64,000 bases of DNA from Aplidium turbinatum (taxonomy: Eukaryota; Chordata; Ascidiacea; Aplousobranchia; Polyclinidae): positions 14,006,372-14,070,371 of the forward strand of contig OU964930.1 in assembly GCA_918807975.1 (NCBI GenBank). Reading direction: 5' to 3'. Both the position numbers and the translations under genes were made by a program. This document shows, piece after piece, positions 23,401 through 31,508 of the stretch (position 1 is its first letter; each line of letters begins with the position of its first letter). The notes below the pieces were generated by a model. The model worked only from the letters and a program-made list of their open reading frames with translations. It ran no database searches and was not told the DNA's origin.

Positions 23401-25686
23401 ATGTGGCCGAAGTATCCTTGGCGACCTCAGGGAAGTGCAGCAGAACACAGGATATTGTCCGCAGTTCGAAGCTCTCAACAGCTTGCTAACAGGTAAAATT
23501 CCTCAAATCCTGAAGTAGTATACCAGACAACAAATGAACCGTTTTTTTACATTGATTCAACGTCTACAGACGGGATGTATTGGGATATATTTTTGATCGT
23601 GTTACGTTGATACAGCGTCTGTTTGAGGTACACTGCGTATAGCTGTTGAGTATCGCGTTTATTTCAAAGGTCGCGAGCATTTGATATTTTACGCCAAACT
23701 TCGCGGCGTCCCCCCTGAAGACACCGATCGCGTGGCGGACTGGGCTATCAACAAGTTCGGCTTGAAGATCTACGCCAACAAACCAGCTGGTACCTACAGT
23801 GGCGGGAACAAACGCAAGCTAAGTGCAGCCATCGCTTTTATTGGATGTCCTCCTGTTGTCTTCCTGGTAAGCGGGTGATTGGTTCCGCTTTTAATTTTTT
23901 AGTTTCATTTTATGTCAGATCTTCTAAATTTTGTTAATAGTCCACAGGCTGGCATGCTTTTCTTTAACAGGGCCATCGACCTGAGTTCAATACCCGTAGC
24001 GTTATTTCACCTACTTTACAAAAATGGCACCTAGTTTTGCTCCAGCTTATCACTCGCTCTTGATTTTGTCTAGGCTAAGGTAATAATGTATTCGACTTTA
24101 TCTCTATATGGCTGCACTGTGGAAAAAACACTAGGAACAACACAAATGTGCGACTGACCAATTATTATCATTATCACCTTGCAATACGTAGAACAGGAAA
24201 CGTCTAATCGTGAAGATAGAAAGAAAAGAAGATATAGCCATGATTTTTTTTCACTCACCAGGATGAACCGACTGCCGGAATGGATCCGATGTCTCGGAGA
24301 TTTCTCTGGAGCAGAATCTCGGAAGCAGTCCGAGGAGGTCGTTGCATTGTCCTCACTTCGCACAGCATGGAGGAATGTGAAGCATTGTGCAGCAGACTCG
24401 CAATCATGGTCAATGGACAACTCAAGTGCTTGGGCAGCCCTCAACACCTCAAAAACAAGTAAGTTGACTCCAGGCCCAGACAGCAAATGAACCATTTTTA
24501 CATTGATTCAACGTATGCAGACGTTAAATCAATGTACAAAACGGTTGATTTGATGTCTGGGGATGTTTCTGGAAAGTTTGTTATGTTTTTTGTACGTTTG
24601 TTAGACGGTTTTTTTTCGACCACCCTCGTACAGCGATACTCCCTATTTTTGCTTGCAATATTTTAGGCTTTTTATCGTTTTAGATATGGTGAAGGATACA
24701 CAATAACCATCAAGGTTGCCGGTTCAGACTCCGACTTGGAAGCCGTCAATGAATTCATTACTTCTTCATTCGCCGATGCCACCTTGAAAGAACACCACTG
24801 CAATACGCTGATGGTAAATTAAATGCCTACATTGTCAGAGTACTACCCAGACAGCAAATCAACCACTTTTTACATTGATTTAACGTCTGCAGACATTTTC
24901 AATGTAAATCAATGTAAAAAAACGGTTGATTTGCTGTCTTGGATACATGACTGTATTTGTATACCACTTTAGGATTTTTTTTTATCCCAAATTGCAAAAA
25001 AAATATTATCCTACACTGTAGAATTGTCTTTTGATTCCTTGCATCGGCTGCTTTTCAACTGATGTGAAAATAATCGAGTGACCTTTAACCTACTTTTGTT
25101 ACTACGCAATCAATGATACTAATAATTGTTCAGTTGCTGCCCATCTCGCGTAGCAGACGTTACAAACAGCGCATGTCAAACTCAATCTATTCTTGATATC
25201 CTTACTACAGTACAATAAATAAATATAAGCGAGGCATCAACGTCAACACACACTTTATTATGCTGCCTTCTCTTCTACAGTACCAGTTGCCCTCTGAACA
25301 TGTGCGGCTGACTTATTTGTTCGACACGCTTGAAAGCAACAAAGAACGAATGCGCGTTGAAGATTATTCTGTCAGCCAAACAACTCTAGATGAGGTAATG
25401 GTTGAGGCTTTTGGGCTATTTGACAAAAGCTTGTACTTTAGCATTTATGTTGCTACGTCGTGTTTTTTCATCAAACTAATTCTCTTAATATTATAATGAG
25501 ATTTGTTACATAATATTATTTTTTTTAAAGGTTTTTGTAAGTTTTGCGAAGAATCAAACTGACGGTTTGGAAGAGCAGGAAATGCAACCGGACCCTGATT
25601 CAGTGGATGTGCCTGATGGGATATCGATGAACGAACTCGTGTTGGGTGGTCCACCTCCAAGCAGCAGAGAAAACCTTATATCTTGA
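438..25686 (+). CDS. ABCA1: ABCA1/4/7-like ATP-binding cassette transporter, 5' partial, 42 visible exons
   Basis: Full-size ABC subfamily A transporter; in vertebrates this clade (ABCA1, ABCA4, ABCA7) moves phospholipid, sterol or retinoid conjugates across membranes using ATP. I joined 42 exons by splice sites and phase. Using exon 7a or 7b, not both, the frame is open for 2017 codons including the TGA at 25684-25686. The order is part of ectodomain 1, six-helix domain 1, NBD1, cytoplasmic linker, ectodomain 2, six-helix domain 2, NBD2 and tail. The first visible residues (DFCGHP) match human ABCA1 near residue 309 as I remember it, so about 300 residues lie upstream. Similarity is mixed between ABCA1 and ABCA4, so this may be a pro-orthologue of the whole clade; the symbol is the nearest family name. 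Exon lengths and phases resemble the vertebrate genes. Confidence 0.96.
2211..2290. repeat. Decayed copy of the palindromic MITE
   Basis: Starts CCAGCTAGCAAA and has the diagnostic TTTTTACATTGATTCAATG half-site; the right half is eroded. Lies in the ABCA intron after exon 5. Confidence 0.5.
2525..2613. repeat. Palindromic MITE, about 89 bp
   Basis: Hairpin repeat with ends of the CCAGACAGC type (here CCAGAGAGC and GCTGTCTGG) and a perfect central palindrome GACGTCTGCAGACGTC. It has no coding capacity. It lies in the ABCA intron after exon 6, near a decayed relative at about 3043-3144. Confidence 0.8.
3542..4160. mobile_element. Non-autonomous hAT-like element, 619 bp
   Basis: Ends are CAGCGTTGTA on the left and TACAACCCTG on the right, an imperfect terminal inverted repeat of hAT type. 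The 8 bp on each side are GTTTTAAG and GTACTAAG (6 of 8 match), as expected of a hAT target duplication. The interior is rich in T-runs and CCGGGT motifs and has no transposase ORF. It sits in the long ABCA intron before exon 7a. Confidence 0.7.
4626..4826 (+). CDS. ABCA1: ABCA alternative exon 7a (membrane-proximal ectodomain 1)
   Basis: This 201-nt exon has both borders in phase 2, acceptor accag|C and donor AG|gtaaga. It encodes about 67 residues containing [25 protein letters not shown], a serine-rich stretch, and the conserved end [13 protein letters not shown]. The matching ABCA1 segment (WDPGPRAD to PYPC) exists once in vertebrate proteins, yet exon 7b, 246 nt downstream, encodes it again. 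This version is the more diverged of the two and carries the serine run that 7b lacks. Using one of the two gives a normal ABCA architecture. Confidence 0.88.
5073..5282 (+). CDS. ABCA1: ABCA alternative exon 7b, tandem duplicate of exon 7a
   Basis: This 210-nt exon has the same phase-2 borders as 7a (acceptor tatgtag|C, donor GA|gtgaga). It encodes about 70 residues: [26 protein letters not shown], and the shared end [13 protein letters not shown]. Its N-terminal half keeps the ABCA1-like pattern (W-P-AD-DM-Y-GGF-LQD) better than 7a. Either exon joins exon 6 (TT|C for 7a, TT|C before GAT for 7b) and exon 8 (first base G at 6427) in frame. Including both would also keep the frame but repeat the segment, so mutually exclusive use is inferred, not shown. 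Confidence 0.87.
6153..6380. repeat. Two palindromic MITE copies just upstream of ABCA exon 8
   Basis: A decayed copy spans about 6153-6228 (CCAGCTAGTAAA to GCTGACTGG). A better one spans 6284-6380 with centre ACGTCCGCAGACGT and right end GCTGTCAGA. The second ends only 46 bp before the exon, so its hairpin would lie close to the 3' splice site. Confidence 0.7.
6427..10251 (+). CDS. ABCA1: ABCA exons 8-12: transmembrane domain 1
   Basis: Exons 6427-6541, 7592-7699, 8124-8233, 9266-9377 and 10070-10251 (about 209 residues) encode the helices that follow ectodomain 1. Conserved ABCA1-clade blocks are [10 protein letters not shown] then [48 protein letters not shown], and [19 protein letters not shown]. 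The last exon ends at ALIYMTLTW, completed by the next exon as WYIENVFPG, exactly as in ABCA1. The EKE(x)RLKE coupling helix before the next hydrophobic span is intact. Introns here hold palindromic MITE copies and a recent 147-bp tandem duplication. Confidence 0.94.
6890..7181. repeat. Recent tandem duplication, two 147-bp units
   Basis: Units 6890-7036 and 7037-7181 are almost identical; I see one difference over the compared length (C at 6964 against T at 7111). The unit includes the MITE-like half-site TTTACATTGAATTGAATC. It lies in the ABCA intron between exons 8 and 9. Confidence 0.85.
9768..9895. repeat. Inverted-repeat fragment related to the ribozyme-bearing repeat at 31.4 kb
   Basis: TTTCTCGGCAGTCGAGT at the left is mirrored by ACTTGACTGCCGAGAAAC about 30 bp on, forming a hairpin. 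Between them is GGCAAGAATTGACAGCG, also found at about 31448-31465. The right flank (TAGCGTGGAGGCTACACCG) occurs inverted at about 31380-31400. No hammerhead core is present in this copy. Confidence 0.55.
10763..13049 (+). CDS. ABCA1: ABCA exons 13-17: nucleotide-binding domain 1
   Basis: Exons 10763-10981, 11386-11616, 12074-12300, 12633-12766 and 12912-13049. After [14 protein letters not shown] comes NBD1 with all catalytic motifs: Walker [10 protein letters not shown] (exon 14), Q-loop in FCPQHNVLF, signature [10 protein letters not shown], Walker [11 protein letters not shown] (exon 15), D-loop GVDPYARRG, and the switch histidine in STHHMDEAD (exon 16). Exon 17 gives [20 protein letters not shown], the usual ABCA end of the domain. 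ATP hydrolysis by this domain is therefore expected. Exon 13 also carries a basic run (KKRRK) in the linker ahead of the domain. Confidence 0.96.
13314..16619 (+). CDS. ABCA1: ABCA exons 18-23: cytoplasmic linker (R-like region) to start of half 2
   Basis: Exons 13314-13536, 13668-13791, 14185-14309, 14877-14990, 15923-15952 and 16466-16619. The first is serine-rich ([16 protein letters not shown]). Next come [28 protein letters not shown], and [18 protein letters not shown], the conserved regulatory fold after ABCA NBD1. Exon 18 ends at CCAG|gcaagt, a GC donor needed to keep frame. Exon 21 (114 nt) and the 30-nt exon 22 are both phase 1-1, so each could be skipped silently; exon 21 has basic, phosphorylation-site-like RTRRSTMRS. 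Exon 23 ends in [19 protein letters not shown], matching the ABCA1 start of half 2. Confidence 0.88.
15681..15769. repeat. Palindromic MITE, near-complete copy
   Basis: Ends CCCAGACAGC and CTGTCTGGG with centre CAACGTCTGCAGACGTTG. It lies in the ABCA intron between exons 21 and 22, about 150 bp before the 30-nt exon. Confidence 0.85.
16150..16335 (+). repeat. Decayed tRNA-derived SINE, family 2
   Basis: Shares with the copy at 45210 a block of GACCCTCGAAAAGGCGACGG type, then AAGAGCATGCGGC, GGCATGCCTGA and a TTCCCC end. The B-box is eroded. Intronic in ABCA. Confidence 0.5.
17033..19052 (+). CDS. ABCA1: ABCA exons 24-29: helix 7 and ectodomain 2
   Basis: Exons 17033-17185, 17580-17719, 18043-18153, 18276-18393, 18504-18690 and 18883-19052. 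The first encodes the half-2 anchor helix ([20 protein letters not shown]) and [10 protein letters not shown]. The loop keeps ABCA1-type cysteines: MRCVTGY, LLSCEH, LTCACTD and ECPVGAGG. It also keeps the block [14 protein letters not shown]. Further on are [26 protein letters not shown] and NHPLEFTKS. Many N-glycosylation sequons are visible. These cysteines form disulphides in vertebrate ABCA1 and ABCA4; the same is expected here. Confidence 0.93.
17290..17357. repeat. 16-bp minisatellite, four perfect units
   Basis: Unit AACTGTTCTATGCAAG repeated four times without a mismatch, then AACT. It lies in the ABCA intron after exon 24. Perfect units suggest recent expansion and likely length polymorphism. 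Confidence 0.9.
19606..21883 (+). CDS. ABCA1: ABCA exons 30-34: transmembrane domain 2
   Basis: Exons 19606-19783, 20440-20601, 20762-20845, 21270-21408 and 21772-21883. Conserved blocks are [80 protein letters not shown] and [19 protein letters not shown]. Exon borders fall where the vertebrate genes have them. The intron 19784-20439 contains a 499-bp hAT-like element that does not disturb the splice sites. Confidence 0.95.
19869..20367. mobile_element. Non-autonomous hAT-like element, 499 bp
   Basis: Right end GTTTGCACAGCCCTG is mirrored by left end CAGAAATTTGCAAAC. Flanking octamers GTTTAGGT and ATTTAGGT match at 7 of 8 positions, a target-site duplication. The interior has GGCC-rich blocks near each end, such as GCGGGCCACA. 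No ORF of note. Confidence 0.78.
21085..21215 (-). repeat. Fragment of tRNA-derived SINE, family 1
   Basis: On the minus strand this matches the body of the SINE at 37371-37691 (CTTTGAATCACTAACGCAGG and CACCGATATTGACAG on the plus strand). The tRNA head is missing. Intronic in ABCA, between exons 32 and 33. Confidence 0.6.
22401..22478. repeat. Palindromic MITE, moderately decayed
   Basis: Centre AGCGTCCGCAGACATT and right arm AATCAATGTAAAAACGATGC; end motifs eroded. It lies 37 bp before ABCA exon 35. Further weak copies lie at about 17955-17998, 19097-19160, 20625-20700 and 23522-23620. Confidence 0.6.
22516..25686 (+). CDS. ABCA1: ABCA exons 35-41: nucleotide-binding domain 2 and C-terminal tail
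   Basis: Exons 22516-22710, 23278-23492, 23670-23866, 24262-24458, 24684-24813, 25281-25394 and 25531-25686. Motifs are Walker [12 protein letters not shown]-loop YCPQFEAL, signature [10 protein letters not shown], Walker [16 protein letters not shown] (split by an intron) and switch [11 protein letters not shown]. After the domain come the ABCA fold [15 protein letters not shown] and a tail beginning VFVSFAKNQ. Vertebrate ABCA1 has VFVNFA here, a motif tied to lipid efflux; one residue differs. The protein ends SSRENLIS, so it lacks the PDZ-type end of ABCA1. TGA at 25684-25686. Confidence 0.96.
24475..24561. repeat. Palindromic MITE, near-complete copy
   Basis: Ends CCCAGACAGC and GATGTCTGGG; centre AACGTATGCAGACGTT. 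It starts 16 bp after the end of ABCA exon 38, immediately downstream of the 5' splice site. Confidence 0.85.
24846..24942. repeat. Palindromic MITE, near-complete copy with small internal insertion
   Basis: Left end CCCAGACAGC, right end GCTGTCTTGG, centre AACGTCTGCAGACATT followed by an extra copy of the AATGTAAATC motif. It lies 32 bp after ABCA exon 39. Confidence 0.82.
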
Positions 25687-25763
25687 AGTTCTTGTTTGTG
25701 TATCGTATCAATGCAATTTATTGAATACCGTATCAATGCAATTTATTGAACCGTTGTAGCTTC

Positions 25764-25850
25764 TCAGAGAGCAAAATCCGTCATTTTTGCATTCATTCAA
25801 CGTCTGCAGACGTTGAATCAATGTCAAATCGACGAATTTTGCTGTCTGGG
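25764..25850. repeat. Palindromic MITE in the probable ABCA 3' UTR
   Basis: Best-preserved arms of the family around centre CAACGTCTGCAGACGTTG; right end GCTGTCTGGG. It begins 78 bp after the ABCA stop codon, so if the 3' UTR extends past it the mRNA would carry a long hairpin. Confidence 0.88.
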
Positions 25851-28385
25851 TTGAAAACTCATGAGAATGTAAATGGACTGCAAACAGCAAAGTCTGTTTT
25901 TACAACATTTTGCTTTTGTTTTTATCACAATATTTTTAGTTTCCTTTGCTTGTGATGTTTTGTAGCGTTTCTATTGCAAAAACCTGACAAAGTCTAATCT
26001 AGTTCATTTATCATCTTAACATTGATAATTGTAGTTTTGTCTCTTATTCGCTTGTAGGAGTTTTTTATTTAACCTCCCAACTCGAGCTGTTTCTCTTATA
26101 ACAACTTTTATTAAAAATGAAAGTTCAAGCAAAACTGTAGATCTCTCTGAATCATATGCAAATTTCTATGTTCATCTGCACTGTTGAATCATTCAATGAT
26201 ATTGATGCACTGAAGGTGTCTAGTCATTGCAGCATCCACTGGTATCATGCGAAAATATACTCTGTTTTGTTTGTCATTGTCTCAACCTGTTTGCAGTCAT
26301 CCGCACGTCGCAACCTTAGTCTGTCAAAGTTCTTTCCGTAGCGCTTGCACTTGGCGATTGCACTTGGCTACTCGTTCCTGGGTTAAACCTCTCATGGTTG
26401 CTTTCTCTAATGGAACTTGTTGCAACTCGAGAAAGACTGTTTCTTTATAAAATACACTGAATGCTGAAGTCATTTAATTCATGTTTTCTGATTCGGATTT
26501 TTGTTTGGTTCCGAAGGCTTTAATTTAGTTGTATTGATTCAAATAGAATTTTTATGGGCTATTATAAGGTGGTTTCTATTTCAGTAAATGTAGTTACATA
26601 TAACGCGATATGCACGGTGAGTAGCGTTGATAGGAGGTTCCCGTGTGTACCTTTGTATATGGGCTGTGGTCTGTGGATAAGTTTTGGGGCGCTGTACCAG
26701 AATACCGCATATTCCTTTTCTGTAATGTGTTTTTATCAACGCTTTTTCAGCAACAATCCTTGCTTTTTAAGAGAGAACTAACTCTCTACGATGATTTTAG
26801 TAGCACTGTTCCGTTCTTTGAGGTACTTTTTGTTTTCAAAGGTGTCTTGTAGTTGGATGCAGGTATTTTATTGGTACCGGGCCCAAATTATTCTCTCAAC
26901 GGCCCCGTGCATCGTATCCTAATGAACATGGCTTCAGTGTCTCGGAGTGAATATGCAGTGTGACCAAAAAGTAGCTTTGCGCTTATCACACAAGCACTTG
27001 GGTTTCAATAACCGTAAACTCAAGTCAAATTTATAACTTCAAGAATATTTTATGTTCGTGGCATTTAAAAAGTAAGGTGTAAGTCCTTTGCAGCATGCTG
27101 GATAAGTGATTGTAAGCATATTTGAAATATAGTTCAATAACTGTAGGCTAATATACTATTAGGCCTTTCTGTAGGCCTGCTATGATCTTACAGTAGCCCA
27201 CATCTCAAAACACCCATCCAAGCTGTTTTGTCGTAACTTACGTTGTTGCACGTTCGACTCCTGTTCAAATAGGTATTTTCATTCAAGTTTTAATGTGAGC
27301 TATTTTTTATTGTTTGATTTTTAATTTTCGTTTTTTTTTGCAATTGCAATCATTGTAAATATGCACATTAATCACATTTGCTTTTTGTTTAACCCTGTGA
27401 GCTCCAAGCTTTTTTCCACTGTCACAATGCAGGTCTGTTGTACGAGTGCCATCATCACTTAATGGTTATCACGTTTCAACTTTCTGGGCTGGATTTATTT
27501 AACCACATCTTTGGCTCCTCTAGTATCGGTTTTGAATTAGTTCTTTCAATTTCTAGAGTTTAAATGAAGTATTCTCATCTATTGGCATTTCTCAAGCATG
27601 TTTTTATCGTTTTGCACTAATTTCGTTTTTGTCACGTTACTGTGCATAATGTCTAAGCTAATAAATTACTTTGGTTCTGATTCTTTATGAAGTTATTATT
27701 ATTATTTATTTGCATCAGACAAGAATGTCCATACTCGAATTAACAAATCAAAAAAATACACAAAAAATAAATGGCATTCAGTTGAACACAAACAGCAGCG
27801 GAGCAAAAGTAGCCAGAAGACAATTCAGCACAATCACTGGCAGATACAATGGACTGAGGTCAGCTCAGCAAAACTTGACGGACTTTTCTCATGAAAGAAT
27901 GAAAGCAATAAGTAAATCGCAAAGAACGAAAACCATATAGAATAATAGATACATGTTGTTTACAGTATAGCCCAGTGATTCCCCAACTTTTTTTGTTGAC
28001 GGTTGACCTTTGAAAACTTATAAACACTCGCGACGCCCCAATAAATTCAAAATTTCGCAAATTTCAACTTGTATTAAAAATAGTATCACAAAATCATGTT
28101 TGTTTAAAAACTGAAAAGATTTAATGTGAGCAATGAGCTTGTTGCTCTATCCACATTTTATCAAACCGCGATCCAACGTTTGATAACAAACTGATATTGC
28201 ACCACGCATCTTGCGTTCATTGTCCATCTTATTACGGCACTTCGACTTGATTACTGCTGCTTAGCAGAATGTTCTATTAGCAGTAATCAAGTATTCTATT
28301 ACAATTTACAGTTTAATGCGATGGCTGCGCTTGGCAAGTATATCAATGACTGCGTCATACTCGAGTACAATATCCTTGTTTAAAT
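25851..28385. other. Intergenic stretch downstream of ABCA
   Basis: I see no gene. Short open frames here lack codon bias, splice context or known motifs. At about 27968, CAGTGATTCCCCAACTTTTT resembles the left end of a hAT element, but I found no matching right end, so it looks truncated. A stretch at about 27690-27945 begins with ATT repeats and could be a retroposon tail. Confidence 0.5.
27660..27665 (+). terminator. Candidate polyadenylation signal for the ABCA gene
   Basis: First AATAAA hexamer on the + strand after the ABCA stop codon, almost 2 kb downstream. A T-rich stretch follows. A non-canonical signal nearer the stop is just as possible, so this is weak. Confidence 0.22.
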
Positions 28386-28855
28386 CAGGGCTTTGGAGCA
28401 GGCATAAGTTGCTCCAGCTCCGGAGCTCTCTTTTATCATAAATTAGCTCCTGCTCCGGAGCTTATAGATACACGTCTCCAGGCTCCGAAAAGTGCTTTCA
28501 TTAAAATAATGACGACATATCAATTTAATTTGTAAAGCTTAAAATTGACTGCAGTCAACTGTTGCTAAAAAATGGCACAACTTTATGAAAATTAAGGTAC
28601 TTTCATCAAAATGTCATGCGGAACTGCGTTTCAAAACATATTCGTTAATTCGACGTCTGATTACGCAAATAATTTCTTAATTCTGTGAAGGGTTGCTGTT
28701 AAATTATGTGAATTTGCCAATAGTAGTAGCATCTTATGAAATACATCGGAGCCGGAGCTTTTTTTCTAACAACTGGCTCCAGCTCCACTTGAATTTCACG
28801 TAGAGCTCCGGCTCCAGCTCCGTTGAAAATGCACGGCTACGGCTCCAAAGCCCTG
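28386..28855. mobile_element. Non-autonomous hAT-like element, 470 bp
   Basis: Ends CAGGGCTTTGGAGC and GGCTCCAAAGCCCTG are inverted repeats, extended inward by repeated AGCTCCGGCTCC-type motifs on both sides. The flanks are GTTTAAAT and GACTAAAT (6 of 8 match). No transposase ORF is present. Confidence 0.8.
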
Positions 28856-28874
28856 GACTAAATAACATGATGCG

Positions 28875-29155
28875 CGTTTTTCTGGTGCAAACTATGCTGA
28901 ACTATCACAAGATGTATAAGGTGATAATCTGTTTTTGTTCCGACGTTTTGTCAATCAAACACGACTGACTTCTTCAGGGGGAAAGGTCAGGTAGTGACTA
29001 CGGTATCTCTCCAGCATGGAAAAACGCAGGACCATGTTGCTGTAAACCAACCAAACATGCAAAATGAAATTCAACTTTCAAACAAATAATATCGCGCAAA
29101 TTTTGACACTAGAAACAAGAGTGTAAATGTCACCATTCAACAACAAACTTAAATA
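28875..29155. repeat. Dispersed repeat, copy 1 (paired with 37860-38145)
   Basis: About 280 bp shared with 37860-38145: CTATCACAAGATGTATA, then TTCCGACGTTTTGTCAATCA, CGACTGACTTCTTCAGGGGG, and AAACATGCAAAATGAAA near the end. On the minus strand the CTGAAGAAG ... GACGAAACG pattern is reminiscent of retroelement ends (Penelope-like). The family is uncertain. Confidence 0.6.
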
Positions 29156-29280
29156 ACGGCATAGTGGGGAGAGAATGAACCGTATGAGTCACGAAAAATC
29201 AAATTATAGGCCTTATACGCAACACTACACAGTTTTCATTTGGCATAAAACCAGTTTAAATACATCAGACAAAAACTTAC

Positions 29281-29590
29281 AATAGCTCCGATAGGCCAGT
29301 TTGTTAGCGCCTAACTTCGTGAACGAAGAAGCTTCAAGATCAAGCTGCGCCAGTTCGACTCTCAGGGTGTGCGCTTGAGTAACGCATTCTAAGGACTGCT
29401 CTCCATTCAGCGGCACCTAACAGATGGAATAATTCTCCGGGAACAAGACTTCAACAATCGGAAATTTTACTCTGTCAATCTCGGTAACCGGCCCTGCGTC
29501 AAAAGCCTCTACAAGTAAGTTAGGCTATGTGAAACTGCCAGGAATAACCTATCAAGGCTTTGTCAGTCCGAGGATAAAGATTCAAAACCA
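29281..29590 (+). repeat. tRNA-derived SINE, family 1, plus-strand copy
   Basis: Head resembles a tRNA with a weak A-box (CGATAGGCCAGTTTGTTAGC) and a B-box CAGTTCGACTC. The body shares GCTTCAAGATCAAGC, CTGCTCTCCATTCAGCGGCA and GTCAGTCCGAGGATAAAGAT with the minus-strand copy at 37371-37691. The tail is degraded. Confidence 0.75.
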
Positions 29591-30454
29591 ACCAGGCAAT
29601 AGGCTACTTTTTTTTATAACTTAAATAGTAGGAAAAGAGATACCGTCATTTCGAATCATTACATGAAGCTTTTGATTGAAAACCGGCTTTCAGAAAACTT
29701 TCGTTTTTGATAATCACTTTCACTGGAGATCAGATCACAAAATAACATGGAGCAATTCTAAAAGTTGAAAGTGATTAAGACCATTCACATCAGAAATTGT
29801 GTTCCTGGTGTGAATGGTAAAAGGAAACAAACATGCGTCATTTTTGGTGCGACATTTTTGTATGCTGAAGACAGTTTTGTATGTTCGGTGTGAATCTCGC
29901 CTTAATCTTGACATTTTTATCGAACTCTTATTCTTTGCAGAAGTCTTTATTTTCTAAATAAAAACGCCTTTTTTGTTTGCTTTTGAAATTTTGTAAAACC
30001 GACTGTAGGCTTTGGAAAGGCTTATTTCAAACGTAAATGCCCGGTGATAGTGTGAATTTTTGATTTTTTTAGGCCTATGTTGGAAGTTGCTTGAATCTCG
30101 CGTAAACCATTCGATAAAGTTTCTTCTTGGACCAGTGGTTCTTAAACTTTTTGAGACACGCCTCCCTTTTACAATTCTAACAAAATTCGCGCCCCACCTT
30201 GTTTTAAAATCAAAAACATTAAGCAGAACAGCAATTCGTTCCCAGGTAATTTGCATTAATGCGAAGGATGTAACTGTTTTTTGGATACTAAATGCTTAAT
30301 TCGAGGATTAGTAGCAGAAAATGCTCATCTCAGGTCGGCTTCACAGTCAAGTTTGTGTCTAGATTTTGTCTTTATGTTCATGAGAGTAGAAAAAACATTT
30401 CCGCACAAGTAGGCCTAAGTGGATAAAAATGGAAAAAGTGTGCGTATAGCCACA

Positions 30455-30886
30455 CAGAGATGTAGGCTACGTATACGCCGCAAATTCTACGACTTTTTGT
30501 TTACGCTAACGCTTGCGGCCACATTTTTTTGGATAGTTTGCGCTTGAGGTTACGCCGTAAAGTTTTTGCGGTTTTTTAGCGCATAGCGTCAACGCATATT
30601 TTTTTAATGTCTTTTTTCGCTACAACACGCCAATACCTTCCAGCGCTGCAGTTGAAAGAATGCTTGTGTATCTTCGTGGAAATTCAAAATAAAACTTGTT
30701 TGTTTCGAGTGGTTTATACCGTGTGAATGTTTGGCACCTAGCAAACAAAATGAGTTTGCGCTAGTGTATGCGCTAACGCCGCCAACATTTTTTACAAGTT
30801 ACGTTGACGCATACGGCGTATGGTTTTTCGAACGTTTGCGTTTACGCTGACGGCGTCAATATTTTTTGTATGCGCGTACATCACTG
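30455..30886. mobile_element. Non-autonomous hAT-like element, 432 bp, nested
   Basis: Ends CAGAGATGTAGG and GCGTACATCACTG form imperfect inverted repeats, flanked by TAGCCACA and TAGATACA (6 of 8 match). The interior repeats GCGTATACG/ACGCTAACGC-type motifs in both orientations. It lies wholly inside the 2119-bp element, so it is the younger insertion. Confidence 0.7.
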
Positions 30887-31461
30887 TAGATACAGCACCC
30901 ACACTCTTGTAAATGTCTGTACATGTTTCACCCAGAACTCAGTTAGTGGCATTGCTTCAAAGTCGTCCCTTTCAGTAGAATTTCATGTTAGCTCCAAGAA
31001 TTCCTCTTGTAAATTGTCTGTGGGGTTTCTTCTCCTGAGCTATCATGTGAGCAATTCCGAAAGACGCTTCTACAACTTCCGCCGACAACGATTGACGAAA
31101 GCACTTGCTACTAGCAATCTTCATTTTTTAAAAGAGTCTTTCTTGCATTGGAAAAAAGCTAAAGGTTTATCTTGATGGTCAAGGTGTTTTTTTTTTCAAG
31201 ATGACGCTGCGAGCGAACGAGTTGGTCTCAAAGCGTCGTTGCTCAGATTTTGAATACATATGACGCATTGTGGTACAACTTGGTCATTTACTTGTGAAGA
31301 AAGGGGCGTTCTTCCCGGCTATCAGCACAAGGCTGAGCACTCACTAGTACAGCGAGCAGCTGCGATTCGCCAACCATAACGGTGTAGCTTCCACGCTAGC
31401 CATTCAGACCATCCAATCAACAATATGTTTCTCGGCAGCCGATTTGTAGCAAGAATTGACA

Positions 31462-31508
31462 GCGATAGACACGTGTTTCGCCCATGAGGCTGGGCTCATC
31501 AGTATCGC
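31462..31508 (-). ncRNA. Hammerhead ribozyme motif (type I, minimal)
   Basis: Read on the minus strand, all core parts are present and in order. Stem I strand is 31508-31503, CUGAUGA is 31502-31496, stem II is 31495-31491 with 31484-31480 (5 bp, 6-nt loop), GAAAC is 31479-31475, a palindromic ACGU is 31474-31471, and the GUC cleavage triplet is 31470-31468. The second stem I strand is 31467-31462. Stem I pairs 6 of 6. A very short stem III with a palindromic loop is the form known from Penelope-like retroelements, retrozymes and amphibian satellite DNA, which tend to act as dimers. The surrounding repeat (from about 31373) is otherwise unidentified. Activity is not shown by sequence alone. 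Confidence 0.82.

Noticed and set aside
28900-28990. Hammerhead-like CTGAAGA...GAC-AAAACG pattern on the minus strand (also at about 37905-37965)
   Set aside because: Stem II pairs, but stem I does not and the 28.9-kb copy lacks GAAAC. Kept only as a dispersed repeat.
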